A DNA stretch of 42,516 nt, taken from contig CAMKMD010000036.1 in the NCBI GenBank assembly GCA_946413815.1, forward strand, positions 1 through 42,516. The letters are read 5' to 3'. The notes below the pieces were generated by a model, which had not been told where the DNA came from, searched no databases, and saw only the letters and a list, made by a program, of their open reading frames with translations. The DNA is from an uncultured Ruminococcus sp. (GTDB taxonomy: Bacteria; Bacillota; Clostridia; Oscillospirales; Ruminococcaceae). Made by a program: the position numbers and the translations under genes. Below, in pieces: positions 31,915-41,499 of the stretch; position 1 is the stretch's first letter, and the number at the start of each line of letters is the position of its first letter.

Positions 31915-34900
31915 TCAGTTAGTCTTCTTCGGAATAACGCCTGCGTCTATCTTCTGTATTGTTATTGCATCGTTGCCTGTGATGCCTGCTTCTCCGTCAG
32001 CGTCCGCGTTCCTGAGGCCCTGCGGTGAGAGTTTGTACTTGTTCTGATTTGCGATATACTGGAGAACTGCAACTGCATCCGCTACCGTGAGCTTGTTGTC
32101 GATGTTCGCATCACCGGTAATGTACTCATAAGGCGCGTCAAAATGCAGCATATCATTGTTTATTGACTCGTCATCACCGTATGCGTGGATATCTTCCTTC
32201 TCTATCTTCGCCCAGTCCTTGTCTGTGCCGGCATAGTAAAGGTCGTGGAATGCCTTGCAGTTATGGATGGCGCCGTCGCCTATCTTCGTTACGGACTTGG
32301 GAACGTAGATCGCGGAGAGATGCTCACAGCCGTCAAATGCGCCCTCACCTATGGTAGTCACGCCGTCCGGAATGACTACGGCATCTATATTTATGTTGCC
32401 TGCAAAGGCGTTGTCAGGTATCTCTGTTATGCCCTCGGGAAGGATAACGAAGCCCTGATATTCTGTGGCTACAAACTCGGTGGGTTTGTAATCGCCGTAT
32501 ACGAAATGGTCGTTGATGATGACTGCCTTCAGGCCGTCGTTCATATCGTCAACGCTAACCTTCTCCCAGTCTTCCTTAGTGCCTGCGTAGGCGATGCCGA
32601 GGTCATTGATGGACTTGTCTGTTCCGTTATGGCTGTCTCTGTCGAATACCTCATCGCCCACTCTCTTCAGTGACTTCGGGAGGTATACGTTCAGGAGGCT
32701 CTTTATCTCTGCGAAGGCTCTGCCGCCGATAGAGGTGACGCCCTCGGGAACGGTTATCTTTTTGATGTTCTGACTGCATTCGAATGCGCTTCCGGCAATG
32801 ACCGTTACGCCCTCGGGTACAGTTACATTTTCAAGATCCTTGCCCAGCATGAGTACATGACCGGCCACAAGCTCATAGTTTCCGTTAGCCTGTGATCTCT
32901 CGTTCACTGCGCTGTTGATCCAGTGGGTGTTATCGAATGCGCCTGCACCGACATACTCGACAGCTGCGGGCATATCGGGTGCTTCAAGGCTGGTGCAGCT
33001 GTAGAATGCACACTTCTCTATGTTCTTCAGAGTGGAGGGGAGCTTTACCGTCTTCAGGGATGTGCAGTCCTGGAATGCACACATATCTATGTCGGTCACA
33101 CCCTCGGGGATGGTAACGCTTGTGATGCTCTTGTTGCCTGTGAATGCGCCGCCGGCTATCTTTGTCACGCCCTCGGGGATGACTGCGTTGCCGTTCACTC
33201 CGTATGCCTTTTTCAGCACGCCGTCAACGATCTCGTACTTTGCCTCAGGTGAAGCGGAGCCTGCGAAGTAGAGCTCAACTGACGATCTGAGATCCGGCTT
33301 TGATGCCAGTGCGTCCCAGTCGGCTTCAGTGCCGCCGTAGTATACCTCAAGAAGATTGTCGCAGCCCTTGAAGGCATCGCGGCTTATCTCCTTTACTGAT
33401 GCGGGTATGATAAGGGAAGTCACCCAGCGGCAGCCCTGGAAGGCTGAAGGCCATGCATCGCCGCTCTCTACGGAAGAGTAGTCGTTAGCTGCTGTTATCT
33501 TCGTAACGGGGAGCGTATCAACATCCTTAAGGTCATAGTATGACTTGAAATCCCTGAGATCCTTTATGCTGACCTCGGAGGGGATCTCCAGCTTGTACAG
33601 TGCGGTGCGCCTTACATCCACAAGGGAGAGCTCCTTTGCCTCCTTGTTGTAGCTGTAGGTGAAGTCGCCGTCCTTGATGATGTTGAGGTCAAAGCGGTCG
33701 GGATGTGTGACGAGATCGGGCTGTTCTACCGGCACTGTAAGAGCGGTATTGCCCTCTGCTATGTCGATCTCCTTCCACTGATCCTTTGTACCGCCGTATG
33801 TGACGTACTCGATGTAGCGGCCGTAGCTGTCAGAGCCGCGTCTGAATGCGTCCTTGCCTACTGATTTCAGGCTTGCGGGGAGAACTACATTTCCGATGCG
33901 GTTGCACTGATTGAATGCGCCCTCGCCTATGGACTCCACGCCCTCGGGGATGACTACCTCTGAGATATTGAAGCAGCGCTCGAATGCGTATTCGTTGATA
34001 TGCTTTATGCCCTCGGGGAGGATGAGGCTGCCGGTAGCCGGTGTGCCGTCAACGAGTATATCGTTTATAACAAGGTAGGGATTTTCCTTCTGCTTGTTCT
34101 CCTGCCAGAGAGAAAAGAGGAAGGCGCCTCCGCCTATCTCGGTAACGCTTTTGGGTACATTCAGATTCTCCAGCGCGAAGCAGTCAAAGAACGCCAGCTT
34201 GCCTATCCTTGTTACGGTGTCGGGTATTTTGACGGAAGTAATATGTGCATCGCTGCGGAATGCATCGTCTGCTATCTCAGTTACCGGTATAAGTCTGAGC
34301 GGCGCAGTGAATACCGTCTGTCCGTCGACCTTTGCCGACTGGTAATCACTTGAAATATAGTTCTCAGGTATCTCTATCTCCGTTCTCACGTTGCCCGGAG
34401 CCTTGCCGTGGCATACCGCATGGTCTCCCTCGATGCTGTAAAGAAGACCGTCCTGCTCCAGGTATTCCGGCGGCCTCTGGGGCTTTGAACCGGTGCAGAG
34501 GAGGGATGTCACGTTCTCGCCGTTCAGCTTCTTGACCAGCATTCCTCCGATGAACTGGGGCTTTGAGGGAATGGGGGCTGCAACATGGCCGTGCATCTCC
34601 TCTCCTGTCTCGGGGTCAACATAGAGGGCATCGGGGTAGTAGTTTATGGTGAATGCGCCCTCTCCGCCGACTGTTACCGTGGTTTCGGCAGCGTAGATAC
34701 TGCCGCATACTGTCTGTCCGCCGGTGAGCTCAATGGAGAAGCCCTCCTCACCGAAGATGGTTATGGGGATGTAGTTCGTATAGCTGATGGTCCAGTCATC
34801 CTTGCAGTCTGAGCAGAGGATGCCCTTGCTGCCCTTCTCAAGCTTCAGAGCGCCCTTTACGAAGAAGGTCACTGTGCCGTAAGTATCGGTCTCTACGGTT

Positions 34901-35256
34901 ATGGTCTTGTCTGTATCCAGGTTGTCGAGGACTACTACAAGATCGTTGTCTCCGGCCTTGATAGTGATATCATCGGGCAGGCTCTTTATTGTGCAGCTTC
35001 TGTCGAAGCTGGTGAGCTGTGAGTTCTTTGTGATTATGTATGCTGCCGTATCAGCCTCTGCGGTATCGCTTATCTGTGAAAGCGAGGTTATGGAGGAGTA
35101 ATTATCCGACGGCGGATCTGCCTTTGTTGGCTGGCTCTCGTTTCCGGCCGCATAGACCGTATTAAAGAGCTGCGGTGCAGAACTGAGTGTGAGCGGTGAT
35201 GATGTGAATGTGAGTGCCGCTGCCATTGCGGCGGCAAATAGTCTTCTGGGTTTCAT
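31915..35256 (-). CDS. Large secreted BspA-like LRR protein with dockerin
   Basis: A 1113-residue protein with a signal peptide (MKPRRLFAAAMAAALTFTSS, cleavage near VYA at about 36), a non-LRR beta-rich region (about 45-230: VVVLDNLDTDKTITVETDTY, FTINYYPDALYVDPETGEEM), a long array of LRR_5 repeats (about 270-1030) and a C-terminal dockerin (about 1048-1113; loops DANIDNKLTVAD and DADGEAGITGND). In the first calcium loop the usual sixth-position Gly is Asn. Four YxGTxxxWxxI interruptions are interspersed in the array (TYGGTKDQWKEI, YYGGTEADWDAL, YAGTKEDWEKV, YYAGTDKDWAKI). The start follows GGGAGG. It ends 348 bp before the 339-residue paralog and begins 65 bp after the 940-residue one. Confidence 0.9.
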   Translation of the reverse strand: MKPRRLFAAAMAAALTFTSSPLTLSSAPQLFNTVYAAGNESQPTKADPPSDNYSSITSLSQISDTAEADTAAYIITKNSQLTSFDRSCTIKSLPDDITIKAGDNDLVVVLDNLDTDKTITVETDTYGTVTFFVKGALKLEKGSKGILCSDCKDDWTISYTNYIPITIFGEEGFSIELTGGQTVCGSIYAAETTVTVGGEGAFTINYYPDALYVDPETGEEMHGHVAAPIPSKPQFIGGMLVKKLNGENVTSLLCTGSKPQRPPEYLEQDGLLYSIEGDHAVCHGKAPGNVRTEIEIPENYISSDYQSAKVDGQTVFTAPLRLIPVTEIADDAFRSDAHITSVKIPDTVTRIGKLAFFDCFALENLNVPKSVTEIGGGAFLFSLWQENKQKENPYLVINDILVDGTPATGSLILPEGIKHINEYAFERCFNISEVVIPEGVESIGEGAFNQCNRIGNVVLPASLKSVGKDAFRRGSDSYGRYIEYVTYGGTKDQWKEIDIAEGNTALTVPVEQPDLVTHPDRFDLNIIKDGDFTYSYNKEAKELSLVDVRRTALYKLEIPSEVSIKDLRDFKSYYDLKDVDTLPVTKITAANDYSSVESGDAWPSAFQGCRWVTSLIIPASVKEISRDAFKGCDNLLEVYYGGTEADWDALASKPDLRSSVELYFAGSASPEAKYEIVDGVLKKAYGVNGNAVIPEGVTKIAGGAFTGNKSITSVTIPEGVTDIDMCAFQDCTSLKTVKLPSTLKNIEKCAFYSCTSLEAPDMPAAVEYVGAGAFDNTHWINSAVNERSQANGNYELVAGHVLMLGKDLENVTVPEGVTVIAGSAFECSQNIKKITVPEGVTSIGGRAFAEIKSLLNVYLPKSLKRVGDEVFDRDSHNGTDKSINDLGIAYAGTKEDWEKVSVDDMNDGLKAVIINDHFVYGDYKPTEFVATEYQGFVILPEGITEIPDNAFAGNINIDAVVIPDGVTTIGEGAFDGCEHLSAIYVPKSVTKIGDGAIHNCKAFHDLYYAGTDKDWAKIEKEDIHAYGDDESINNDMLHFDAPYEYITGDANIDNKLTVADAVAVLQYIANQNKYKLSPQGLRNADADGEAGITGNDAITIQKIDAGVIPKKTN

Positions 35257-35321
35257 ATAGGATACCTCCCTTGGATTATGTCTTATCTCCGGGGCGACCG
35301 ACCCCGTTAGTGGATGTGATG

Positions 35322-38144
35322 TCAGCAGAGTCCTGCGTCTATCTTCTGTATCATGGTGGCGTCGCCGCCTGTTATGCCCTCTGCACCGTCTATATCGGCA
35401 TTGGCTATGCCGTCAGCGGTGAGGGGGTATTTCTGTTTGTTTGCTATGTACTGGAGGACTGCAACTGCGTCTGCTACAGTCACCTTGCCGTCGCAGTTGG
35501 CATCTCCCTTTCTGATCTGCGGTTCTGCGCCGTCTTCGGAAACATGGAAGCTGAGGCTCAGCGAAGGAGATGATTGGGAGTCCAATAAGAAATCAAAATC
35601 TGCATCGCCGGGGCTGAGTGCTTTTACAGTGTATGTAATTATGGTGGCTCCGGGCTCGTCCGCCTCTTCCTTTTCTGTGACATCATAGCAGATGACATCC
35701 TTGCCCTTCTTATCTGAAAGCTGAATATCGTAGGATCTGCCGCAGACACGGAACGTTACACTGTCGCCGACTTTAAGACCGGTCCTGACATCATCCTCTA
35801 TCCGGACAAAGGGCTTACTTGTTTCTGCATACTGTTCTTCCGGCTGTCCATACTTATTTTCCTTGGTGCTGAGAGGCACGCCGTCAATGTCATATGCCGG
35901 TATACCACCGTTTTCAAAGGAGAACTCGATGCTGACGTTATCCCAGTCAGTGGATCTGCCTGCGTAAGATACTTTGGTGAGATTGAAGACGGAATTGAAG
36001 GAGTAGCTCACATCTCTCAGAGTAGAGGGAAGATTTACCTCTTCAAGATTGAAGCAGTTGCAGAAGGAGTCTCTTATCTCCTCAACTCCCTCGGATATAG
36101 TGAGCTTTTTCAGATCAAAGTTGCTGGAGCCTATATAGAATATGGATCTGACTCCTTCGGGTACGGTGTATTCCTCCGCATTGGGAACAGCAAGCAGGGT
36201 CTGACCGAATACAGGCCTGTCGGATTCCAGCAGCTCTGCGTACCATGGCGGGCGGTTGCCCTCATCAGTGCCGAAGGAATGATTGGTGAGCTCTATATAC
36301 TTATCCGGTGCTATGACCTCCGTAAGCGCAGAGCAGCCTGTAAAGGCGTTATCGCCTATGGATTCGATGCTGTCGGGCAGTGTGACAGAGGTGATATCCT
36401 TGTTGAGCATGAAGGCTTCATCGGCTATCCTGGTCACGCCGTCCGGTACTACGATCTTGCCCTTGGCGTGTGAGCCGTTGACAAGAACGTTATCCTCTAC
36501 GACGATGGAGGATGTCTCCCTGATGTTTTCGATGAAGTGTACAGACACGCCCTTTGGCAGGTCAACATCGGCCTCTATTGCCGACCATTCTTCTTCTGTG
36601 CCGTAGAACCACAGATCTGCAAGTGAACAGCATCCGGAGAATATCTCCTTGCCGAAGTGCACGGCCTTGCCGGTGAGGCTTACCTCCTTGAGATTTGCGC
36701 AGTCTGCGAAGGCTCTTTCTCCTATCTCGGTGACGGACTGATTGATGACGACAGAGATGATATCCCTGTTGCCCTCAAAGGCGTTGTGCGCGATAGACGT
36801 GAAATTCTTGCCGACGTATACATCTCCGTAGCTGTCACGGCCGTCAGAGAGCACACCGGTGCTGCCGTAAAGCTCCGAATCGGAATATCGCATATCAGAG
36901 AAATGTATCGTCACATTATCGGAAAGAACGGGCTTGCTGAGCATCTTGTCCCACTTGTCCTTGGTGCCGTCATAGTAGACATCTCTCAGAGCTGTGCAGC
37001 CCTCAAAGGCGCTGATAGCTATGGAATCCACCATGTGCGGGATCCTTACGGAGACCATGCTCCTGCATCCGCTGAACGCCTTCTCTCCGATGCTCGTGGT
37101 ATAAGCAGTAATGCCCTCGAATTCAGCGAAGGATTCGCATATATCCACCTCTCCGAGGACATCCGGGTCACAGTGGGCGAGTTCAGCCTTGTAGCCGCAG
37201 ATGTTGTATTCAAGTCCGCTGCTGTCCTTTTTCTGGAGAGGATAGGCCTTCTGATAGTGCATGTGATAGTCGGTATCGAAGCAGTCATTGCCCTCGCCTA
37301 TCTCCACAAGGCCGAAATCCGTCTTGCTTCCGGCGTAGTAGATATCTCTTTGATGGCTGTGATAGAAGGCATTCTTTCCTATCTTTTCAAGAGACTTCGG
37401 AAGGGAGACGCCGTTGATGTACTGGCAGCCTGCAAAGGCATTTTCACCTATCTCCTCAACGCCCTCGGGTATGCTGACGAACTCTATGCCGCTGTTCTCT
37501 GCGAAGTGGTCGGCTATCCTTTTGGTGCCCTCCGGGATCATTACCGTTGCAGCATTGCGGAAGCCTACGGCAGTGCCGTTGATGACAATGGCACCGTCAT
37601 ACTTAGAGCACAGATCAGCAAAGGGAGTGCAGGAAAAGGCTTCTCCTCCGATATCTGTCAGGGTGCTGGGATATTCTACGTACTTCAGATACCCGCAGCC
37701 GTAAAATGCGCGGTACCCGACTCTTGTCAGAGTGTCGGGAAGATTTACCAGGTACAGATGGCTGTTGCCCTTAAAGGCCTCGTCAGCTATCCTTGTCACC
37801 TCGAGACACGGCACATTCTTGAGTATCTGTCCGGGCGTGACACGAAGCGGGATGCGGTCCTTCAGGTATACATAGTCTTCGGTATCATTTCCTGATACGA
37901 TGGCGACATGGTCATCCTCAAACATATACTTCACGCCTTCGCAGACCACGTATTCATTGCCGTCCTCCTCGAAGTATTCGTACAGATTGCCGTTGAAATA
38001 CAAACTGTAGCCGTTCTCGTCTTCGTAGGCGGTGTATGTATCCCCTTCGGTGTAGTTGTTATCTGCCTCAGCTGTCATTCCGGCAGACTGTGTGAGTGCT
38101 ATTGCAGCTGCCATAGCCGCAGCCGCAAGTCTTCTGTGTTTCAT
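35322..38144 (-). CDS. Large secreted BspA-like LRR protein with beta-sandwich and dockerin
   Basis: A 940-residue protein with a signal peptide (MKHRRLAAAAMAAAIALTQS, cleavage near TAEA), an N-terminal short beta region (DTYTAYEDENGYSLYFNGNL), LRR_5 repeats (about 85-755) with four GTxxxW-type interruptions (YYAGSKTDFGLV, YYDGTKDKWDKM, FYGTEEEWSAI, YAGRSTDWDNV), a beta-sandwich-like segment (about 780-875, VGDSVTFRVCGRSYDIQLSD) and a dockerin (about 877-940; loops DANCDGKVTVAD and DIDGAEGITGGD). Start ATG follows AAGGAGGG. It is the first gene of the LRR cluster, and its stop lies 65 bp before the 1113-residue paralog, so the two may be co-transcribed. Confidence 0.9.
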   Translation of the reverse strand: MKHRRLAAAAMAAAIALTQSAGMTAEADNNYTEGDTYTAYEDENGYSLYFNGNLYEYFEEDGNEYVVCEGVKYMFEDDHVAIVSGNDTEDYVYLKDRIPLRVTPGQILKNVPCLEVTRIADEAFKGNSHLYLVNLPDTLTRVGYRAFYGCGYLKYVEYPSTLTDIGGEAFSCTPFADLCSKYDGAIVINGTAVGFRNAATVMIPEGTKRIADHFAENSGIEFVSIPEGVEEIGENAFAGCQYINGVSLPKSLEKIGKNAFYHSHQRDIYYAGSKTDFGLVEIGEGNDCFDTDYHMHYQKAYPLQKKDSSGLEYNICGYKAELAHCDPDVLGEVDICESFAEFEGITAYTTSIGEKAFSGCRSMVSVRIPHMVDSIAISAFEGCTALRDVYYDGTKDKWDKMLSKPVLSDNVTIHFSDMRYSDSELYGSTGVLSDGRDSYGDVYVGKNFTSIAHNAFEGNRDIISVVINQSVTEIGERAFADCANLKEVSLTGKAVHFGKEIFSGCCSLADLWFYGTEEEWSAIEADVDLPKGVSVHFIENIRETSSIVVEDNVLVNGSHAKGKIVVPDGVTRIADEAFMLNKDITSVTLPDSIESIGDNAFTGCSALTEVIAPDKYIELTNHSFGTDEGNRPPWYAELLESDRPVFGQTLLAVPNAEEYTVPEGVRSIFYIGSSNFDLKKLTISEGVEEIRDSFCNCFNLEEVNLPSTLRDVSYSFNSVFNLTKVSYAGRSTDWDNVSIEFSFENGGIPAYDIDGVPLSTKENKYGQPEEQYAETSKPFVRIEDDVRTGLKVGDSVTFRVCGRSYDIQLSDKKGKDVICYDVTEKEEADEPGATIITYTVKALSPGDADFDFLLDSQSSPSLSLSFHVSEDGAEPQIRKGDANCDGKVTVADAVAVLQYIANKQKYPLTADGIANADIDGAEGITGGDATMIQKIDAGLC

Positions 38145-38462
38145 GATTGATTACCCTCCTTGGATGATGTCCGCTCCTCACTGCACAGCTGCATATGTAT
38201 CGCCTGACCCTGGCTCATCTGTGCGGTGACGGTCATTTTCTCTCTATTTCAAAACAATCGGAACAGAAAGGCTCTCTCATATATTTAAACGATACAAAAC
38301 GGCAGATGTGCTGAGTTTTTCTTAAAGCTGGATTCAACTTTGTAGGAATGAACAAATGCGCATCTGCCGTTTTGTGAATTGTATATAAGAAGACTCTGTA
38401 CAGGCCTTACAGCCCTGCGGAGCTGTACAGAAAAAGTCCGATGTTATGCCTGTATTGTGACA
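38145..38462. other. Intergenic region with a long inverted repeat
   Basis: No ORF is credible. The main structure is an inverted repeat ACAAAACGGCAGATG (38294-38308) / CATCTGCCGTTTTGT (38361-38375), 15 perfect base pairs extended by three more with one wobble, around a loop of about 46 nt. On the minus strand it is followed by ATCGTTTAAATAT, so it may stop the transcript of the GNAT gene. No clear sigma-A promoter for the 940-residue LRR gene was found in the remainder. Confidence 0.6.
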
Positions 38463-39272
38463 TCAGTTGCTGTCTGCAAGGCGTCCCTTGGAGATGCTGT
38501 CCTTATCGACGTCGATACGCTCAAGGACTATCTCCTTCAGCACCTCCCGGAAGCCTATCTCCCGGTAGAAGCTGACACGTACATCAAGGGCAAGCAGGAA
38601 CGCACGCTTGCCGAGATTGTTGAGGAAGAGAGCGAGCCATTTGAGGAACTCTCTTGCGTAGCCGCTTCCTCTTGCAGCGGCCTTTGTGGCTACCTGTCCT
38701 ATGAGGACCTCGTTGCCGATATCGAATACCACCGAGGCCGTGGTGCTGTTGCGGTAGGTGAAGACACGGCTTATGCCATGGCGGCAGCGGTGGGAGGTAT
38801 CGGTGTACCACAGGGAGAAATCCGCGATATTCGGAAAGCCCTCGCTGAGTATCTTGTATACGTCCGGGAGGTAGGGGTCGAAGTCCACATACTCCTCGGC
38901 GAATTTGTAGCTGTTCTCATCAGGGACGAGCTCAAAGACAGTGCGGTTGAGCTCCTGATAGCGGTCGCCCTTCTTTATGCCTTTGAGTATCTTCTGGTCG
39001 CCTTCTATGCGGAAGGGCTGGTTCATCTCTATGAATATCTGGAGCTCCTCGGTAGCTCCGAGATAGCCGTCCGCACATATTATCAGCGTGGAGTTGATGA
39101 TGAACATATACCCCGCACAGCCCGGGCGCTCGTTGTCTGTCACCTTGAAGAAGCGGCAGAAGTCATAGCCCGGCCCGTAGGCCTTCATGTATGCGAGCAT
39201 CTTGCGGCCGGAGAGAGTCTGCATGAGCAGCTCCCGGTCGAGCTCCTTTTCGTTCTGTATAAGTTTTATCAT
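38463..39272 (-). CDS. GNAT family N-acetyltransferase
   Basis: A 269-residue protein. The C-terminal half is a GNAT fold: motif A as IGQVATKAAARGSGYAREFL (Q/RxxGxG/A acetyl-CoA loop) and a C-terminal SFYREIGFREV motif B. The N-terminal half (residues 1-120) is not a recognised domain but continues in frame without a break and resembles the N-terminal region of two-domain GNATs. The substrate cannot be predicted. Its start overlaps the stop of the M42 gene (ATGA), so it is third in that operon. Confidence 0.85.
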   Translation of the reverse strand: MIKLIQNEKELDRELLMQTLSGRKMLAYMKAYGPGYDFCRFFKVTDNERPGCAGYMFIINSTLIICADGYLGATEELQIFIEMNQPFRIEGDQKILKGIKKGDRYQELNRTVFELVPDENSYKFAEEYVDFDPYLPDVYKILSEGFPNIADFSLWYTDTSHRCRHGISRVFTYRNSTTASVVFDIGNEVLIGQVATKAAARGSGYAREFLKWLALFLNNLGKRAFLLALDVRVSFYREIGFREVLKEIVLERIDVDKDSISKGRLADSN

Positions 39273-40303
39273 GTCTCGTGTACCTTTTCTGAAAGCAGTC
39301 TGACAAGCCTGTAGGAGCTTTCAAGGTCTGCTGTATCTATCACGCAGGAGGCGGAATGGAGGTATCTGCAGGGGAGAGATACCGCAAGCGTGCGTATGCC
39401 GCCCCGTGTGATATGTATAGCTCCTGCATCGTTGCCGCCGGCTATCATGGTCTTGGTCTGGCAGGGAAGGCCTGCCTTTTCTGCGGTATCAAAAGCAAGG
39501 CGGTAAAGCTCCCTGTCGTATACGGTGCTCCTGTCCATGAAGCCGACTACGGGGCCGCCGCCGAGGGCGCATACCCTCTTCTGGCCGGATACTCCGTCTA
39601 TGTCTGCGGCGGTGGTTGATTCGAGGACAAGGGCGAAGTCCGGGTCAACGGCGAATGCGGAGGCTCTTGAGCCGCGGAGACCTATCTCCTCCTGCACGTT
39701 GAAGACGAACCAGGTATCGTACTCCACGCCCTCCTGTATCATGCGTATCATCATGGCGCAGCCGGCACGGTCGTCAATGGCCTTTGAGCGCACTCTGCTC
39801 TCCCCCAGCTCTGCGAAGTCGGGGAGAAAGTAGGCGCAGTCGCCGATGGTGACATACTTCTCTGCCTCCTCACGGCTGTCCGCTCCGATATCTATGCTGA
39901 GTGAATCCCAGTCGGGGGCCTTCTCACGCTCTTCCTTGGAGAGGTTGTGTACTGCCTTTGAGCCGATGACTCCGGGTACTGAGGCGCTGCCGACACGTAC
40001 CTGACGGCCTATGGCAACCATGGGGTCTATGCCGCCTACGGGGGCTATGGCAAGGGTGCCGTCATCCCTGATGTATGTTATTATGAAGCCGACCTCGTCC
40101 ATGTGGGCGCATATCATCAGCTTATTCTCCGGTGTCTTCCTGCCCTTCTTAAAGCAGATAAGGCTGCCGAGCGGATCTGTGCGGTATTCGCAGAGACCGT
40201 CTATTTCCTTTATTACAGCCTCTCTCACTGCGCTCTCATCGCCGGAAACGCCGTTCACGGCACAGAGGCTGCGGAGGAGTTTACTGAGCTGTTCCATGTT
40301 CAC
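39269..40303 (-). CDS. M42 family metallopeptidase (first paralog)
   Basis: A 344-residue aminopeptidase/endoglucanase-type M42 enzyme. Metal and catalytic residues are in place: His and Asp in CAHMDEVGFI, Asp of SKAIDDRAGC, catalytic Glu-Glu in NVQEEIGLRGS, the metal ligand in VLESTTA, and the last His in LPCRYLHSAS. M42 peptidases form large dodecamers that trim peptides from the N-terminus in the cytoplasm. The gene overlaps its neighbours on both sides by 4 bp. It and the next gene share only the family motifs, so the duplication is old and they may differ in residue preference or form a mixed complex. Confidence 0.93.
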   Translation of the reverse strand: MNMEQLSKLLRSLCAVNGVSGDESAVREAVIKEIDGLCEYRTDPLGSLICFKKGRKTPENKLMICAHMDEVGFIITYIRDDGTLAIAPVGGIDPMVAIGRQVRVGSASVPGVIGSKAVHNLSKEEREKAPDWDSLSIDIGADSREEAEKYVTIGDCAYFLPDFAELGESRVRSKAIDDRAGCAMMIRMIQEGVEYDTWFVFNVQEEIGLRGSRASAFAVDPDFALVLESTTAADIDGVSGQKRVCALGGGPVVGFMDRSTVYDRELYRLAFDTAEKAGLPCQTKTMIAGGNDAGAIHITRGGIRTLAVSLPCRYLHSASCVIDTADLESSYRLVRLLSEKVHET

Positions 40304-41310
40304 GCCTCCTTTATGTATTCTGCTATAAGTCTGCCGGTGAGCTCCACGTCAGTGAGGTCGATGACCTCGGCGGGAGTGTGCATATTACGCAGGGGGATGG
40401 AGACGGTGCAGGTCTTTGCGCCTTCACGGGCTACGGAATACCTGTCAGCATTCGTGGAGGTGAGACCGTTCATGACCTCCGGCTGCCAGGGGATGCCGGC
40501 TTCTTTGGCTGTGGCTATGAGGTCATTTGTGACCTCACGGGAGAGGGACGGGGAGATGCCTATCATGGGGCCCTTTCCGAGGATACCGCATTTCTCCGGG
40601 TCCTCGCCGGGTGCCATGGCGAAGCTGACGTCAACGGCAAGAGCTATATCCGCATCGAGAGCATAGGCGCCTACAGCTGCGCCCCTCTCGCCGAGCTCCT
40701 CCTGAGCGGAGAAGATGACTGCCACATCGTATCTTGTGGGGCAGCCCTTGAGCAGGTCAAGGGCATAGAGTATGGCTGCCATGCCGCAGCGGTCGTCAAG
40801 TGCGCCGCCTGTGAGACGGTCTCCGGCAAGGGAGGCACACTTCACGTCGAAGGTGACAGCATCGCCGGGGGATACTATACTGCGGAGCTCCTCGCCGGTC
40901 ATACCTGTGTCTATGGCGGTATCGTCATACTCCGGTACACCTGCGCCACCCTTGGAAAGATGGGGCGGGACGGAGCATATAACGCCGTTTACAGCTCTTG
41001 TGCCGTGTATCACTACGGGCTGGGCGGGGAGAAGTCTGCGGTCTATGCCGCCGAGGTTTGAGAACTTCACGAAGCCCTCATCCGTAACAGCTGTGACGAT
41101 GAAGCCTATCTGGTCGATATGCGCATCAAGCACGAGGAGAGGCTTTCCCTCACGGCGCTTTCCGGTAAAGCCGACCACGTTGCCGTTTATATATTCAGCA
41201 TCAGGGCAGTACTCTTTCAGCATTCCGAGAGCGGGCTGAGCGGCGCCATCCTCCCTGCCTGAGGCTCCGAAGGCCTCGGACAGCCTGATAACTGTATCTT
41301 TTATATCCAT
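40300..41310 (-). CDS. M42 family metallopeptidase (second paralog)
   Basis: A 336-residue M42 peptidase and first gene of the operon. Motifs: LDAHIDQIGFIV, TGGALDDRCGMA, FSAQEELGERGA with the catalytic Glu, VDVSFA where the paralog has LESTT, and IPLRNMHTPAEVIDLTD at the end. The metal ligand after the catalytic loop is Asp here and Glu in the paralog, a common split between M42 subtypes. The start ATG follows CGAAAGGACG. It overlaps the downstream M42 gene by ATGA. Confidence 0.93.
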   Translation of the reverse strand: MDIKDTVIRLSEAFGASGREDGAAQPALGMLKEYCPDAEYINGNVVGFTGKRREGKPLLVLDAHIDQIGFIVTAVTDEGFVKFSNLGGIDRRLLPAQPVVIHGTRAVNGVICSVPPHLSKGGAGVPEYDDTAIDTGMTGEELRSIVSPGDAVTFDVKCASLAGDRLTGGALDDRCGMAAILYALDLLKGCPTRYDVAVIFSAQEELGERGAAVGAYALDADIALAVDVSFAMAPGEDPEKCGILGKGPMIGISPSLSREVTNDLIATAKEAGIPWQPEVMNGLTSTNADRYSVAREGAKTCTVSIPLRNMHTPAEVIDLTDVELTGRLIAEYIKEA

Positions 41311-41349
41311 CTGGATCGTCCTTTCGGTATGTATAATTAGTCATTATAT

Positions 41350-41378
41350 ATTATAACATAAATCCTGCGGAATTTCAA
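41350..41378 (-). promoter_or_regulatory. Promoter of the M42-M42-GNAT operon
   Basis: On the minus strand TTGAAA (41378-41373) and TATAAT (41355-41350) are 17 nt apart. Confidence 0.85.
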
Positions 41379-41436
41379 GAGTTATCTGACGATATGAGAT
41401 GTTCCGGTGAATATTATTCCACTATACGGATTCCTA

Positions 41437-41465
41437 TTGACAGCACATCTTTTGTATGATATTAT
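41437..41465 (+). promoter_or_regulatory. Promoter of the TPR-like gene
   Basis: TTGACA (41437-41442) and TATTAT (41460-41465) are 17 nt apart; transcription would start near 41472, with AGAGGAGG before the ATG. Confidence 0.85.
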
Positions 41466-41499
41466 AAAATCATAAAACATTATCAGAGGAGGTACAGGC

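Noticed and set aside
36657..37895. 412-codon plus-strand ORF
   Set aside because: Antisense to the 940-residue LRR gene, whose repeat codons keep the reverse frame open.
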